A DNA stretch of 64,000 bases from positions 581,501 to 645,500 of the forward strand of contig NZ_CP115446.1 of NCBI RefSeq assembly GCF_027912455.1. The letters run 5' to 3'. Below the pieces are notes generated by a model. It saw only the letters and a list, made by a program, of their open reading frames with translations. It was not told the DNA's origin and did not search any database. This DNA comes from Aurantiacibacter sp. MUD61 (lineage in GTDB: Bacteria > Pseudomonadota > Alphaproteobacteria > Sphingomonadales > Sphingomonadaceae). Positions within the stretch are counted from its first letter, which is position 1. Every line of letters starts with the position of its first letter. A program made the position numbers and the translations under genes. Positions 47,236 through 55,986 of the stretch are shown here, in pieces.

Positions 47236-48470
47236 TGGACGCTCTTTTCGCCAAAGCCGATGCGCTCGATGCGTCCGATCCGCTACGCTCCTTCCGCGAT
47301 GCATTCGCGCTGCGTGACGGGCTAATCTACCTCGACGGCAATTCGCTGGGCGCGATGCCCAAGCGCACACCGGCGCGCATGGATCACACGATCCAGCAGG
47401 AATGGCGTGAGGGGCTGATCACCAGCTGGAATGCGGCGGACTGGGTCAATGCCCCGCGCCGGATCGGCGACAAGATCGCCCCGATCATCGGCGCTGGCGA
47501 AGGCGAAGTGGTGGTCACCGATTCCACTTCGATCAATATCTTCAAGGCGCTGACAGCGGCACTTTCGCTCCAGCCGGAGCGCTCGATCCTGCTGACCGAG
47601 ACGACCAATTTTCCCACCGATCACTACATGATGCAGGGCATCACCGCCTTTTCCGGCGGACGGATCGAGACGCGCTCTGCTGCACCCGAGGAAGTGCTCG
47701 ATCACCTCAGCGATGATGTGGCGGTGCTGCTCCTCACCCATGTGCATTACAAGACCGGCCAGATGCGCGACATGGCGGCGGTGACGGCAAAGGCGCAGGA
47801 ACACGGCGTGCTCGTTGTCTGGGATCTGAGCCATAGCGCGGGCGCGGTGGAGCTGGCACTCAACGCGGCGAATGTCGATTTCGCGGTCGGCTGCGGATAC
47901 AAATTCCTCAATGGCGGCCCCGGCGCGCCCGCTTTCCTGTTTGCGGCCAAGCGCCATCACGAAGCCATGCCTGTGCTTGCCGGATGGTTCGGTCACGCCC
48001 GCCCCTTTGCTTTCGAGGAAGAATACGAGGCGGCGGACAATATCGAGCGCTTCCTCTGCGGCACACCCGGCATTCTCGGCATGGCGGCGCTGGAGGAAGG
48101 CGTGGAACTGATGCTGCGCGCCGATATGGGAGAAGTGCGGCGGAAGTCGGCTGCACTGGGTGATTTGTTTATCGAATGCATGGACGGCTGGGCGGCTGAA
48201 CACGGCTTCACGCTCGTCAGCCCGCGCGATGCGGCGGAGCGTGGCAGCCACGTCTCCTATTCCCATGCCGAGGGCTATGCGATCATGCAGGCGCTCAAAG
48301 CCTCCGATGTGATCGGCGATTTCCGCGAGCCCGATGTGATGCGCTTCGGCCTCACGCCGCTTTACCTCTCTTACCGAGACATGGTGGAAGCGGCCGCGCG
48401 GCTGCGCTCGATCTGCGAGAACCGCGAATGGGACAAGCCCGAATATAAAGAACGCGCGGCCGTTACCTGA
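47235..48470 (+). CDS. kynU: Kynureninase
   Basis: 411 residues from ATG at 47235, overlapping the kynB stop. PLP enzyme that cleaves kynurenine to anthranilate and alanine. YLDGNSLGAMPKRTPA opens the chain; VWDLSHSAGAVEL and Lys223 in GCGYKFLNGGPGAPAF carry the cofactor site. The open frame extends upstream but is not coding there. With kynA and kynB it degrades tryptophan to anthranilate; no anthranilate-degrading genes are in view. Confidence 0.95.
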   Translation: MDALFAKADALDASDPLRSFRDAFALRDGLIYLDGNSLGAMPKRTPARMDHTIQQEWREGLITSWNAADWVNAPRRIGDKIAPIIGAGEGEVVVTDSTSINIFKALTAALSLQPERSILLTETTNFPTDHYMMQGITAFSGGRIETRSAAPEEVLDHLSDDVAVLLLTHVHYKTGQMRDMAAVTAKAQEHGVLVVWDLSHSAGAVELALNAANVDFAVGCGYKFLNGGPGAPAFLFAAKRHHEAMPVLAGWFGHARPFAFEEEYEAADNIERFLCGTPGILGMAALEEGVELMLRADMGEVRRKSAALGDLFIECMDGWAAEHGFTLVSPRDAAERGSHVSYSHAEGYAIMQALKASDVIGDFREPDVMRFGLTPLYLSYRDMVEAAARLRSICENREWDKPEYKERAAVT

Positions 48471-48488
48471 CCGCGCGCTCTGTTTCCA
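48453..48488 (+). terminator. Possible terminator of the kyn operon
   Basis: CGCGCGG (48453-48459) and CCGCGCG (48471-48477) form a 7-bp stem across the kynU stop codon, followed by CTCTGTTTCC. The U-tract is weak. Confidence 0.45.
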
Positions 48489-48501
48489 AATATCGGAAGT
48501 C

Positions 48502-49095
48502 TTAGGCGGCGAGCTTTTCCGCTTCGGCCTTGGCTTCTGCGATCTTCTCTTCGCCGCCTTCGCCCATGATGCCATCGGCAGCGACCATTTCGACGTCGCT
48601 GATGCCTAGGAAACCGAGAAAGAATTTGAGCCACGGGGTCATGTGATCGATGTCGCTACCGACCGGTGTTCCGCCCGAGGCAATCGCGACATAGGCTTTC
48701 TTGCCCGTCAGCTTGCCCTTCGGACCTTCGGGTGTGTATTCGAAAGTGGTGCCCGCGCGGGCGACAAGATCCGCCCAGGATTTGAGCGTTGCTGGCGCAT
48801 TGAAATTGTAGATCGGCGAACCGATCACGATGATGTCGGCATTCTGCAATTCCTCGATCAGCGCGTCTGCAATCGCGGCCAGCTCGTGCTGTTCGGGCGT
48901 ACGCTCGGCATAGGGTGACAGATTGGCGGCGAAGCGATCGGCATCGACATAGGGAATGTCGTTCTTCGACAGATCGCGCTCGGTCACGGTTACGTCGCCC
49001 TTGGCTTTCAGGCTTTCGACAACGCGGTTGCTGAGATCGCGGCTGACGGACTCGTCGCCGCGGATGCTGGCGGTGATGTGGAGAATATTGGTCAT
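48502..49095 (-). CDS. azoR: FMN-dependent NADH-azoreductase
   Basis: 197 residues of the flavodoxin-like quinone/azoreductase family. The FMN phosphate site ASIRGDESVSRDLS is at the N-terminus, then the IGSPIYNFNAPATLKSWADLVARAGTTF segment typical of AzoR. It reduces quinones and azo compounds with NADH. It converges with kynU and lies 83 bases after pirin on the same strand, with a divergent LysR gene beyond; this is a common quinone-stress arrangement. Confidence 0.92.
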   Translation of the reverse strand: MTNILHITASIRGDESVSRDLSNRVVESLKAKGDVTVTERDLSKNDIPYVDADRFAANLSPYAERTPEQHELAAIADALIEELQNADIIVIGSPIYNFNAPATLKSWADLVARAGTTFEYTPEGPKGKLTGKKAYVAIASGGTPVGSDIDHMTPWLKFFLGFLGISDVEMVAADGIMGEGGEEKIAEAKAEAEKLAA

Positions 49096-49178
49096 GGTCT
49101 GGCCTTTCGGAATTGGTTGTGAAGGGGTGGCCCCTTCCGCCTGAGGGGGAGGGAGGGGATTGCGGAAGGGGCCGGAGC

Positions 49179-49880
49179 TTATGCCGCGTCGACGAGGACG
49201 AGTTCGCTGTCCTCGAGCGCGGTGATGGTGACGCTTTCGCGCTGGGTGATCGCCACACCGTCGCGCGCCTTGGCCTCGACATCCTCGACCTTCACCTTGC
49301 CGGTGGCGGGGACGAGGTAGAGATGGCGCGAAGCATCGCGGGGCGTGTAGGTGACGCTTTCCCCCGCCTTCACCGTTGCGCCGAGAACGCGGGCATCGGT
49401 GCGGATCGGGAGGGCATCGTCGTCGTTCCCGATACCGCTGGCGAGCGGGACGAACTGGCCGGCGCGATCATCCTTGGGGAATTTGCGCGCGCCCCAGCTC
49501 GGCTCACCGCCGCGTTCGGACGGGATGATCCACAGCTGGAACAGAGTGCATTCCTCGTCATCCATGTTGAATTCGGAATGCTGCACGCCATTGCCTGCGC
49601 TCATCACCTGCACATCGCCCGCTTCGGTGCGACCTTCATTGCCCATGGAGTCGCGATGCGTGATCGCGCCTTTGCGGACATAGGTGATGATTTCCATGTC
49701 GCTGTGCGGATGGGTCGGGAAACCGCTTTTGGGAGCGATCGTATCATCGTTCCACACCCGCAGCGCGCCCCAGTTCACCCGCGAGGGATCGTGGTAACCC
49801 GCAAAGGAAAAGTGGTGGTTCGCTTGAAGCCAGCCGTGGTTGGCAGAGCCGAGGCTTTCAAAAGGACGCAGTTCGATCAT
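49179..49880 (-). CDS. Pirin family protein
   Basis: 233 residues, bicupin fold. The N-terminal metal site is seen as FPTHPHSDMEIITYV with the later QHSEFN (three His and one Glu). Bacterial pirins such as YhhW have quercetinase activity; others act as redox sensors. It lies with azoR and is divergent from a LysR regulator, so a response to quinones or flavonoids is plausible. Confidence 0.92.
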   Translation of the reverse strand: MIELRPFESLGSANHGWLQANHHFSFAGYHDPSRVNWGALRVWNDDTIAPKSGFPTHPHSDMEIITYVRKGAITHRDSMGNEGRTEAGDVQVMSAGNGVQHSEFNMDDEECTLFQLWIIPSERGGEPSWGARKFPKDDRAGQFVPLASGIGNDDDALPIRTDARVLGATVKAGESVTYTPRDASRHLYLVPATGKVKVEDVEAKARDGVAITQRESVTITALEDSELVLVDAA

Positions 49881-49946
49881 TTCGATTCTCCTTGTTGGAG
49901 TGTCTTTCCATGACGCCGAGATAGGACTTGTCGGTCCACCTGATAA

Positions 49947-49986
49947 CTGCGATAAAACGCAGCCAAATGTTCAGGAAATCCGAACA
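49947..49986. promoter_or_regulatory. Candidate LysR-type operator sites between pirin and lysR genes
   Basis: Two inverted repeats lie in the divergent gap. CTGCG-(6)-CGCAG is at 49947-49962. TGTTC-(9)-GAACA is at 49968-49986 and ends at the lysR start codon. Both fit the short dyads bound by LysR proteins and could serve both genes. Confidence 0.5.
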
Positions 49987-50877
49987 ATGAAATTGGGTGA
50001 ACCCACGCTGGACCAATTGCGCATCTTCCTCGCCGTTGAGGAGGAAGGCAGTTTCGGCGCGGCGGCGAAGCGCATGGGACGCGCTATTTCCGCCATCAGC
50101 TACGGGATCGCGCAAATGGAAGCGCAGCTGGGCGTGACGCTGTTCGAGCGGGAGGGATCGCGCCGCCCGGTGCTGACCGATGCCGGGCGCGGATTGTTGA
50201 GCGAAGCGCAGGCAATCACCGACCGCGCAGATGCCCTGCTCGCCAAGACGCGCAGCCTGCATGCCGGGCTGGAAAGCGATCTTGCGCTGGTAGTCGATGT
50301 CATGGTGCCCGGCGATGTGATCGCCCGTGTGCTGCGCGATTTCCGCGCCATGTTCCCCACCGTCGCATTGCGGTTGCAGATAGAGGGACTCGGCGCAGTG
50401 GCCGCTTGCCTGATTGACAAGGAATCGCAGCTTGCCATCGGCGGTCCGGTGATTGCCGATCATCCCGACTTCGAGCGGCAGGCGATCGGAACGGTCGATC
50501 TGGTGCCGGTTGCGGCGCCCGGCCATCCGCTCGACCGGCCCGATGTAAAATCCGGCCAAAGTCGCGAGCATCTGCAGCTCATCCTCACTGATCGCTCTCG
50601 CCTCACGCAGGGACGCGAATTCTCGGTGTTGAGCCCGCTCGCATGGCGGCTGGGCGATTTGAGCGCCAAGCACGCGCTGCTGAAGGAAGGGATCGGCTGG
50701 GGCAATATGCCGCGCCCGCTGGTTTCAGAAGATGTTGCGGCGGGCCGACTGGTCGTGCTCGACCTGCCCGAAAAGCCCGGCGCCAATTACACTTTCAGCG
50801 CGCTGTGGCGACGCGACGACAAGCCCGGCCCCGCGGCCAGCTGGATGATCGATGCATTTCGGGAGTCCCTCGCCTAG
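49987..50877 (+). CDS. LysR-family transcriptional regulator
   Basis: 296 residues from ATG at 49987; the longer frame to 49840 runs through the operator and into pirin. The N-terminal winged helix (about 5-65) has LDQLRIFLAVEEEGSFGAAAKRMGRAISAISYGIAQMEAQLGVTLFER. The effector domain follows (LALVVDVMVPGDVIARVLRDF...). It is divergent from pirin-azoR and probably activates them in response to an electrophile or quinone. Confidence 0.92.
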   Translation: MKLGEPTLDQLRIFLAVEEEGSFGAAAKRMGRAISAISYGIAQMEAQLGVTLFEREGSRRPVLTDAGRGLLSEAQAITDRADALLAKTRSLHAGLESDLALVVDVMVPGDVIARVLRDFRAMFPTVALRLQIEGLGAVAACLIDKESQLAIGGPVIADHPDFERQAIGTVDLVPVAAPGHPLDRPDVKSGQSREHLQLILTDRSRLTQGREFSVLSPLAWRLGDLSAKHALLKEGIGWGNMPRPLVSEDVAAGRLVVLDLPEKPGANYTFSALWRRDDKPGPAASWMIDAFRESLA

Positions 50878-50892
50878 CAGCTTAAGAAGCAT

Positions 50893-51004
50893 GCACGTCC
50901 GGAGGCAAAGCCTCCGCAAGCGCCACCGCGCGCCCGCAGCAGCCCTGCAGCGAAGCGGAACGAATAGCTGCGAGGATGCTCGCCCGGATGGGCGAGCGCA
51001 AAAC
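50893..51004 (+). repeat. Structured GGAT-loop repeat, single copy next to tRNA-Leu (copy 2)
   Basis: From left: GCACG, stem GGAGGC/GCCTCC (50901-50915), GCAAG, GCCCGCAGC, then CGAGGAT and a perfect 8-bp hairpin GCTCGCCC/GGGCGAGC with loop GGAT (50978-50997), ending GCAAAAC. The same order of conserved words and variable stems occurs at 33306-33420 and, inverted, at 60786-60905. It lies between the lysR stop and the 3' end of tRNA-Leu. Confidence 0.8.
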
Positions 51005-51017
51005 AAAAGGGAAAAGA

Positions 51018-51104
51018 TGGTGCGGTCGAGAAGACTCGAACTTCCACGGCCTTTCGGCCACAACGACCTCAACGTTGCGCGTCTACCAGTTCCGCCACGA
51101 CCGC
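51018..51104 (-). tRNA. tRNA-Leu (GAG)
   Basis: 87 nt on the minus strand with a long variable arm (TGGCCGAAAGGCCG-like) typical of leucine tRNA. The acceptor GCGGTCG pairs with CGACCGC, the anticodon loop TTGAGGT has anticodon GAG, and CCA is encoded. Confidence 0.96.
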
Positions 51105-51218
51105 ACATCAATGAAGGAAGGACCGCATGCCGGCCCGCCTTGGTAGGAGCGCGCCACTAGCAAAAGGGTTTCGGGCCTGCAAGCACTCTATTTGCCCCTC
51201 ACGCAAGCGGGCACAGGC

Positions 51219-52061
51219 TTACTCGGGCTTCCACCCGATCTGGACGTTGCGCGCCGCGCGCGGAACGTCGGTCACCGCTTCGTTCACCACCACGGTTTCG
51301 CCCGGAGCAAGCGTGCGCTGCGGCGGTGCGACCACCCATTCATAGACCTTGCGATCACGCGAATCGCGCAGCACGATCAGGATCGAAGGAATATCGCGCG
51401 TGGTCGTGCCGATATTGGTGATGGTGCCGCTGGCGCCGAAATATTCGGTCCCATTGGGAAGCGTGCGCCGCTCCCACTGCTCGGGCGGGAAATCGAGCTG
51501 AAGATCGGCATCGGCTGCAGCAAAGGTCGGGCGGTCGACCGGAACCCAGTCGGGCAGGCCCCAGAAGGATACTGCGAAGATCGTTGCCGCGGCCAGCACG
51601 GCAAAGATGCCTGCGGCCCATGTCCACAGCTTCAGCGGATTGCGGCGCGGACGGAATGGCGGCTCATGATCGAAATGCGATGGCTCGTCTTCGCCGTAGA
51701 AATTCTCGACCGGAGGATCGGGCACTTCATCGGAAACCGGCGGCGATGGCGGAGAAGGTGGCGGCTCCGGCAACGGCGGATCTTCATCGAGGCCGGATGA
51801 TGCCGGCTCTTCCATCCGCTCGTCACGTGCCGACTTTCGCTCCTGCGCGGGCGCGGGGGGAGGAGGCGGTGGAGGTGCTGGCTGTGGGGCTGGGGGCGGC
51901 GGCGCGGCAGCAGGCGCGGCCTCCTTCGGAACGTCGATAACCGGCCCGTCCTGAAACCAGCTGTGGCGGCATTTCGCGCAGCGCACAGTTCGCCCTTCAA
52001 CGCCGATGGCTGTGTCGGGAACGACGTATTTCGTCGAACAGGCGGGGCATTGAATGATCAT
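51219..52061 (-). CDS. MJ0042 zinc-ribbon membrane protein with DUF3426-like C-terminus
   Basis: 280 residues. The N-terminal zinc ribbon has two CxxC pairs (CPACSTKY and CAKCRHSW). It is followed by a Pro/Ala-rich then acidic linker (about 45-145), one membrane helix (about 160-180, WTWAAGIFAVLAAATIFAVSFWG) and a beta-rich domain (GTITNIGTTTRDIPSILIVLRDSRDRKVYEWVV). Proteins of this type are common next to ftsE in alphaproteobacteria, but their role is not established. It is divergent from ftsE. Confidence 0.85.
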   Translation of the reverse strand: MIIQCPACSTKYVVPDTAIGVEGRTVRCAKCRHSWFQDGPVIDVPKEAAPAAAPPPPAPQPAPPPPPPPAPAQERKSARDERMEEPASSGLDEDPPLPEPPPSPPSPPVSDEVPDPPVENFYGEDEPSHFDHEPPFRPRRNPLKLWTWAAGIFAVLAAATIFAVSFWGLPDWVPVDRPTFAAADADLQLDFPPEQWERRTLPNGTEYFGASGTITNIGTTTRDIPSILIVLRDSRDRKVYEWVVAPPQRTLAPGETVVVNEAVTDVPRAARNVQIGWKPE

Positions 52062-52223
52062 GGGCCGAGAAGATTCCTACGCCCGCTATGTCCAAGCAAC
52101 AAGATTAACAGCGCCCACCAGTGCCCCGAATGCGCCCTTTTTCCACAAGGAGCAGCCTGAAATTCCGCATCCAGCGCCGCAAACGCCCTTTCCGTCCTTT
52201 GCGCAAAGCCTTAGCTAAGCCAC

Positions 52224-52961
52224 ATGAGTGCCTCCGACAGATCCATTGTCCAGTTTGCCAATGTTGGCTTGCGCTACGGCACCGATCGCGAAGTGCTGAG
52301 CGATATTTCCTTCACGCTCTATCCGGGCAGCTTCTATTTTCTCACCGGCGCCAGCGGCGCGGGTAAGACCAGCATGCTGAAGCTGCTGTACCTGGCCCAG
52401 CGCCCATCGCGCGGGATGATTTCGATGTTCGGCAGCGATGTCATCACTCTTCCCCGCGGCGATCTGCCCGATTTTCGGCGCCGGATCGGCGTGGTGTTTC
52501 AGGATTTCCGGCTCGTCCCTCACCTTTCCGCCTTCGACAACGTCGCCCTCCCGCTGCGGATCAGCGGCATGTCCGAAAGCCAGATCCAGAAGCCTGTCGC
52601 CGATATGCTCGAATGGGTGGGCCTGACGCACCGCATGGATGCACGGCCTGAAACGCTATCAGGCGGTGAGCAGCAGCGCGTCGCCATTGCGCGGGCCGTC
52701 ATCGCCCGACCGGAAATTTTGGTGGCCGATGAGCCGACCGGCAACGTCGATCCGGAAATGGCGGTCAAATTGCTCCGCCTGTTCGAGGCGCTCAACCGGC
52801 TCGGCACGACCGTGGTCGTCGCAACGCACGATGTGCATCTGCTGCGCAAAGTGCCGGATTCGCTCATCATGCGGCTCGACAAGGGGCGTCTGTCCGACCC
52901 CACCGGCGCGCTACGCTATCCGCCCAAAAGAGAGTTTGGCAGAGAGGCTAGCAGCAAGTGA
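52224..52961 (+). CDS. ftsE: FtsE, ATPase of the FtsEX cell-division complex
   Basis: 245 residues, ABC ATPase. Walker [12 protein letters not shown] (about 39-49), Q-loop [12 protein letters not shown], signature [16 protein letters not shown] and Walker [13 protein letters not shown] are intact. With FtsX it couples ATP hydrolysis to septal peptidoglycan hydrolase activation. The ftsX GTG start overlaps its stop (GTGA). Confidence 0.95.
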   Translation: MSASDRSIVQFANVGLRYGTDREVLSDISFTLYPGSFYFLTGASGAGKTSMLKLLYLAQRPSRGMISMFGSDVITLPRGDLPDFRRRIGVVFQDFRLVPHLSAFDNVALPLRISGMSESQIQKPVADMLEWVGLTHRMDARPETLSGGEQQRVAIARAVIARPEILVADEPTGNVDPEMAVKLLRLFEALNRLGTTVVVATHDVHLLRKVPDSLIMRLDKGRLSDPTGALRYPPKREFGREASSK

Positions 52962-53878
52962 GCTCGCCCTCCCCTATTCGCCGCGGCGCACCGCGATTTG
53001 GCGATTCCGCGCGTATCCTGCAGCAGGCGCGGATTGCAGGCCCTATGCCATGGGTGATCGCGATCATGATCGCGCTGACGGTGATGGCGGCATCCGCCGG
53101 TCTCGCGCTGAAGAACGTTGCCGACAATGCGCGCGATGAGATCGCCGGCGGCATCACCGTGCAGATCGTGGAAGCCGCCCCGGCAGAACGCGATCGCCAG
53201 GCCGAGCGCACTGTCTCCTATTTCTCCAATCGCGATGATGTCGCCAGCGTGCGGCGTGTCCCCGATGATGAGCTTGAAGCGCTGCTCGAACCGTGGCTGG
53301 GCGAATTGGGTGACAGCGCGGAGGACGGCGTGCCGATACCCGCGCTGGTGGATGTGCGCCTCTCCGGCCCCGTTACTGCGGAGCGGCTGCGCGATATGCG
53401 GGGCGAATTGCTGGCGCAGGCGCCCGCAGCCCGCGTGGATGCGCAGGCGAGCTGGCTCGGCCCGGTGTTCGATGCCATTCGCTCGCTGCAAATCCTCGCC
53501 CTCGGCCTTGTCATCCTGCTCGCGATCACCAGCGCGGCCGCTGTCTGGCTGGCAGCCCGCAGCGCGCTGGGCACCAATCGCGACACGATCGAAGTGATCC
53601 ATCACCTTGGCGGAACCGATGGCCAGATTGCCGCTATCTTCCAACGCTCCATCGCATGGGACGCAGCGATCGGCGGCGCGGCGGGGCTGTTGTTGGGTCT
53701 GGCGGCTGTATTCATCCTCGGCCAGCAATTCGCTGAGCTGGGATCGGGGCTTGTTGCCGGAGGGGGGCTTGGCCCCGTCGACTGGATCACTATAGGGGCG
53801 ATACCCATAATAGGGATTATCCTTGCCGCCATTACAGCGCGGTTCACCGTGATCACAGCATTGAGGCGCATGTTGTGA
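52958..53878 (+). CDS. ftsX: FtsX, membrane subunit of FtsEX
   Basis: 306 residues from a GTG start overlapping the ftsE stop. One N-terminal helix (MPWVIAIMIALTVMAASAGLAL, about 28-50), a periplasmic domain and three C-terminal helices (about 180-200, 228-255, 275-300) give the FtsX topology. It is held to FtsE at the divisome and regulates cell-wall hydrolysis. The C-terminal region LGTNRDTIEVIHHLGGTDGQIA is the conserved coupling segment. Confidence 0.92.
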   Translation: MSSPSPIRRGAPRFGDSARILQQARIAGPMPWVIAIMIALTVMAASAGLALKNVADNARDEIAGGITVQIVEAAPAERDRQAERTVSYFSNRDDVASVRRVPDDELEALLEPWLGELGDSAEDGVPIPALVDVRLSGPVTAERLRDMRGELLAQAPAARVDAQASWLGPVFDAIRSLQILALGLVILLAITSAAAVWLAARSALGTNRDTIEVIHHLGGTDGQIAAIFQRSIAWDAAIGGAAGLLLGLAAVFILGQQFAELGSGLVAGGGLGPVDWITIGAIPIIGIILAAITARFTVITALRRML

Positions 53879-53929
53879 CGAAGCCAGTTCGCCAAGCCCA
53901 GGGAATGCCCAAGGAATGACAGTCCGGCC

Positions 53930-54457
53930 ATGATCCGCCGCATCATCGCAATTCCGCTCATCATCTGGGCGCTGGGCTTCGTGCTGTTCGTCATCACTTT
54001 GCCGCAGCCCCTGCCGCTCGCGCAGAGCGATGCCGTCGTTGTGCCGACGGGCAGTGGCGGGCGCATCCAGCGCGGTCTCGAGATTTTGCAGCAGGGCGGC
54101 GCAGAGCAGATGCTGGTGACCGGCGTTGACGTTGCGGTGCAACCGGGTGAGTTCCAGGTGCAATACGATGTGCCGGACCGTCTGATGGCTTGCTGTGTCG
54201 AACTGGGCTTTTCCGCGCTCGACACCAGAGGCAATGCTGTCGAGACGGCGGAGTGGATGGAGCAGCAGGGCTATACATCCATGCGGCTCGTCACAGCTGA
54301 CTGGCATATGCGCCGTGCGGCAGTGGAACTGGAAGCGCAGCTGCCCGACAATATTTCCGTCTCCCACGATGCCGTGCGATCGGAACCGAGCCTGTGGACG
54401 CTGTTCCTCGAATTTCACAAATTCATCGCCGCATGGCTGCTGATGGTGCTGGGATAA
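53930..54457 (+). CDS. DUF218/YdcF-like membrane protein
   Basis: 175 residues. One N-terminal membrane helix (about 4-22) precedes a DUF218 domain: DAVVVPTGSGGRIQRGLEILQQGGAEQMLVTG, then NAVETAEWMEQQGYTSMRLVTADWHMRRAAVEL. Members (YdcF, SanA-like) are linked to envelope biogenesis but have no firm enzymatic role. It lies between ftsX and plsC and ends 7 bases before plsC. Confidence 0.85.
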   Translation: MIRRIIAIPLIIWALGFVLFVITLPQPLPLAQSDAVVVPTGSGGRIQRGLEILQQGGAEQMLVTGVDVAVQPGEFQVQYDVPDRLMACCVELGFSALDTRGNAVETAEWMEQQGYTSMRLVTADWHMRRAAVELEAQLPDNISVSHDAVRSEPSLWTLFLEFHKFIAAWLLMVLG

Positions 54458-54464
54458 TCCCGCG

Positions 54465-55169
54465 ATGATCGTGCTGCGCAATCTCGCCTTCTATCTGGTC
54501 TTCTACCCCGGTTCGCTGCTGATATCGGCGGCAGCGGCAGCGGCGAGCTATATCCGCCCGCAATGGGTGCGGCCGCTGTGCGACATGTGGTCCGGCCTGC
54601 ATCACTGGAGCTGCACGCGGCTGCTCGGCCTGACGATCCGCGAAACCGGATCGCGGCCCGAAGGCCCCGCGCTCTACGCCATCAAGCATGAGAGCTTTTA
54701 TGAAGCGATTGCGATGGCGCATATGTTCGAGAATCCCGCTGGCGTCGCCAAGCAGGAGCTGTTCGACCTGCCCTTCTGGGGCCGCGCAGGGCTCGCCTAT
54801 GGCCTCATCCCGGTCGCGCGGGAGCAGGGCGCGGTGGCGCTGCGGCAAATGCTGCGCGCAGGAAAGCAGGCGGTGGCGCAAGGTCGCCCGATCGTGATCT
54901 TTCCCGAAGGCACACGCGTGCCGCATGGCGAGCATCGCGAATTGCGCCCGGGCTTTGCTGGCCTCTACAAGCTCTTCAAACTGCCCGTTGTGCCTGTCGC
55001 TGTGAATAGCGGGCCGGTCTATCGGCATCTGCTGAAGCCCAAGGGCACGATTACCTGGCATTTTGGCGAGCCGATCGAACCGGGCCTCCCGCGCGATGAA
55101 GTCGAGCGCCGGGTGCATGAGGCGATCAACGCCCTGAACGCTCCCGCGCCGGACAAGGTGACGGACTAG
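54465..55169 (+). CDS. plsC: 1-acyl-sn-glycerol-3-phosphate acyltransferase
   Basis: 234 residues. One N-terminal hydrophobic segment, then the acyltransferase box KHESFYEA (HxxxxE instead of the commoner HxxxxD, as in several alphaproteobacterial homologues) and the second motif FPEGTRV. VPVAVNSGPVY is also typical. It acylates lysophosphatidate to phosphatidate in phospholipid synthesis. It ends 4 bases inside the convergent Nmad3-like gene. Confidence 0.92.
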   Translation: MIVLRNLAFYLVFYPGSLLISAAAAAASYIRPQWVRPLCDMWSGLHHWSCTRLLGLTIRETGSRPEGPALYAIKHESFYEAIAMAHMFENPAGVAKQELFDLPFWGRAGLAYGLIPVAREQGAVALRQMLRAGKQAVAQGRPIVIFPEGTRVPHGEHRELRPGFAGLYKLFKLPVVPVAVNSGPVYRHLLKPKGTITWHFGEPIEPGLPRDEVERRVHEAINALNAPAPDKVTD

Positions 55170-55897
55170 CTTTCGATCAGCGCGATCATGTCCTTCGCCC
55201 AGCGCCGCGCATCCTCGCGCTCGCCAGTATCGGCGACAAATTCCTGCCCCCGCGCAACGCTCTGCAAGCGGCCATCGCCGAGCCAGCGGTCTTCACGCGC
55301 ATGATAGGATAGGCCGGTTTCCTCCAGCCACGCCGGGATGCGCCAGACGCTCGGGTTCTCGCCTTCAACCGTCAATTGCAGCGCGTCGTCCGCAGGCGCG
55401 TCAGCGGACCCATGCCCGCAATAGATCGCATCGTTGCTCGCATGCATGCCCAGCGCATGCGGGTGATCCAGCGTAGCAAATTTCGACCTCTCAGCCTCGC
55501 TGCACTCCGCCAAATGGACGACACGCTCGACCTGAAGATAGCCGAAGATGCGGTGATGCGGCGCGCCGCCATCTTCACGAAACAGGCCGAAGAACAGGAA
55601 CACATCCCCCTGCCCCACGCCGTGATTGGCGAGATGCGTTTGCGCCGCGCTGCACTGGCCGAGCAGTGCCTGCCCATCGTCCCAAAACATCGGATCATTG
55701 TGACAGCGATGGCGGCCTGACAGCTTGCCCCGGCTCGCGCGCCTGGCATGGCCGCCGAGTCCAAGATTGCCGTAAGTCGTGCGCGAAATGCCCATCGTGT
55801 CGGGGATCGGCAAGCTCAACGCGCGCCCTTTCACGATGGGTGACGGCCCGCCACCAGACGCGCTATCGAAGCCCTTGCGACTAAAGATAATTTTCAT
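55166..55897 (-). CDS. Nmad3-like protein (nucleotide-modification-associated domain 3)
   Basis: 243 residues from ATG at 55897; the open frame continues to 56113 but is antisense to putA there. The N-terminus (SRKGFDS, GGGPSPI, then SLPIPD) matches what I recall of the Nmad3 domain. Later HNDPMFWDD, GQGDVFLFFGLFR and HALGMHASNDAIYCG segments fit too. The domain was named from its association with predicted modified-base DNA systems. Here it stands alone, divergent from putA, with no modification enzymes in view. Activity is unknown. Confidence 0.7.
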   Translation of the reverse strand: MKIIFSRKGFDSASGGGPSPIVKGRALSLPIPDTMGISRTTYGNLGLGGHARRASRGKLSGRHRCHNDPMFWDDGQALLGQCSAAQTHLANHGVGQGDVFLFFGLFREDGGAPHHRIFGYLQVERVVHLAECSEAERSKFATLDHPHALGMHASNDAIYCGHGSADAPADDALQLTVEGENPSVWRIPAWLEETGLSYHAREDRWLGDGRLQSVARGQEFVADTGEREDARRWAKDMIALIES

Positions 55898-55986
55898 GGA
55901 ACCACCCTTAACGAAGTGCGCGCGGCCTTGCACCTGTTCGACTTCGCTTGATTGCACCCGAAGCCCTATGCGATGGGGCGCAACGT

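Noticed and set aside
52916..54481. 521-codon minus-strand frame opposite ftsX and the DUF218 gene
   Set aside because: Opposite two recognised genes, with no ribosome binding site or recognisable domain.
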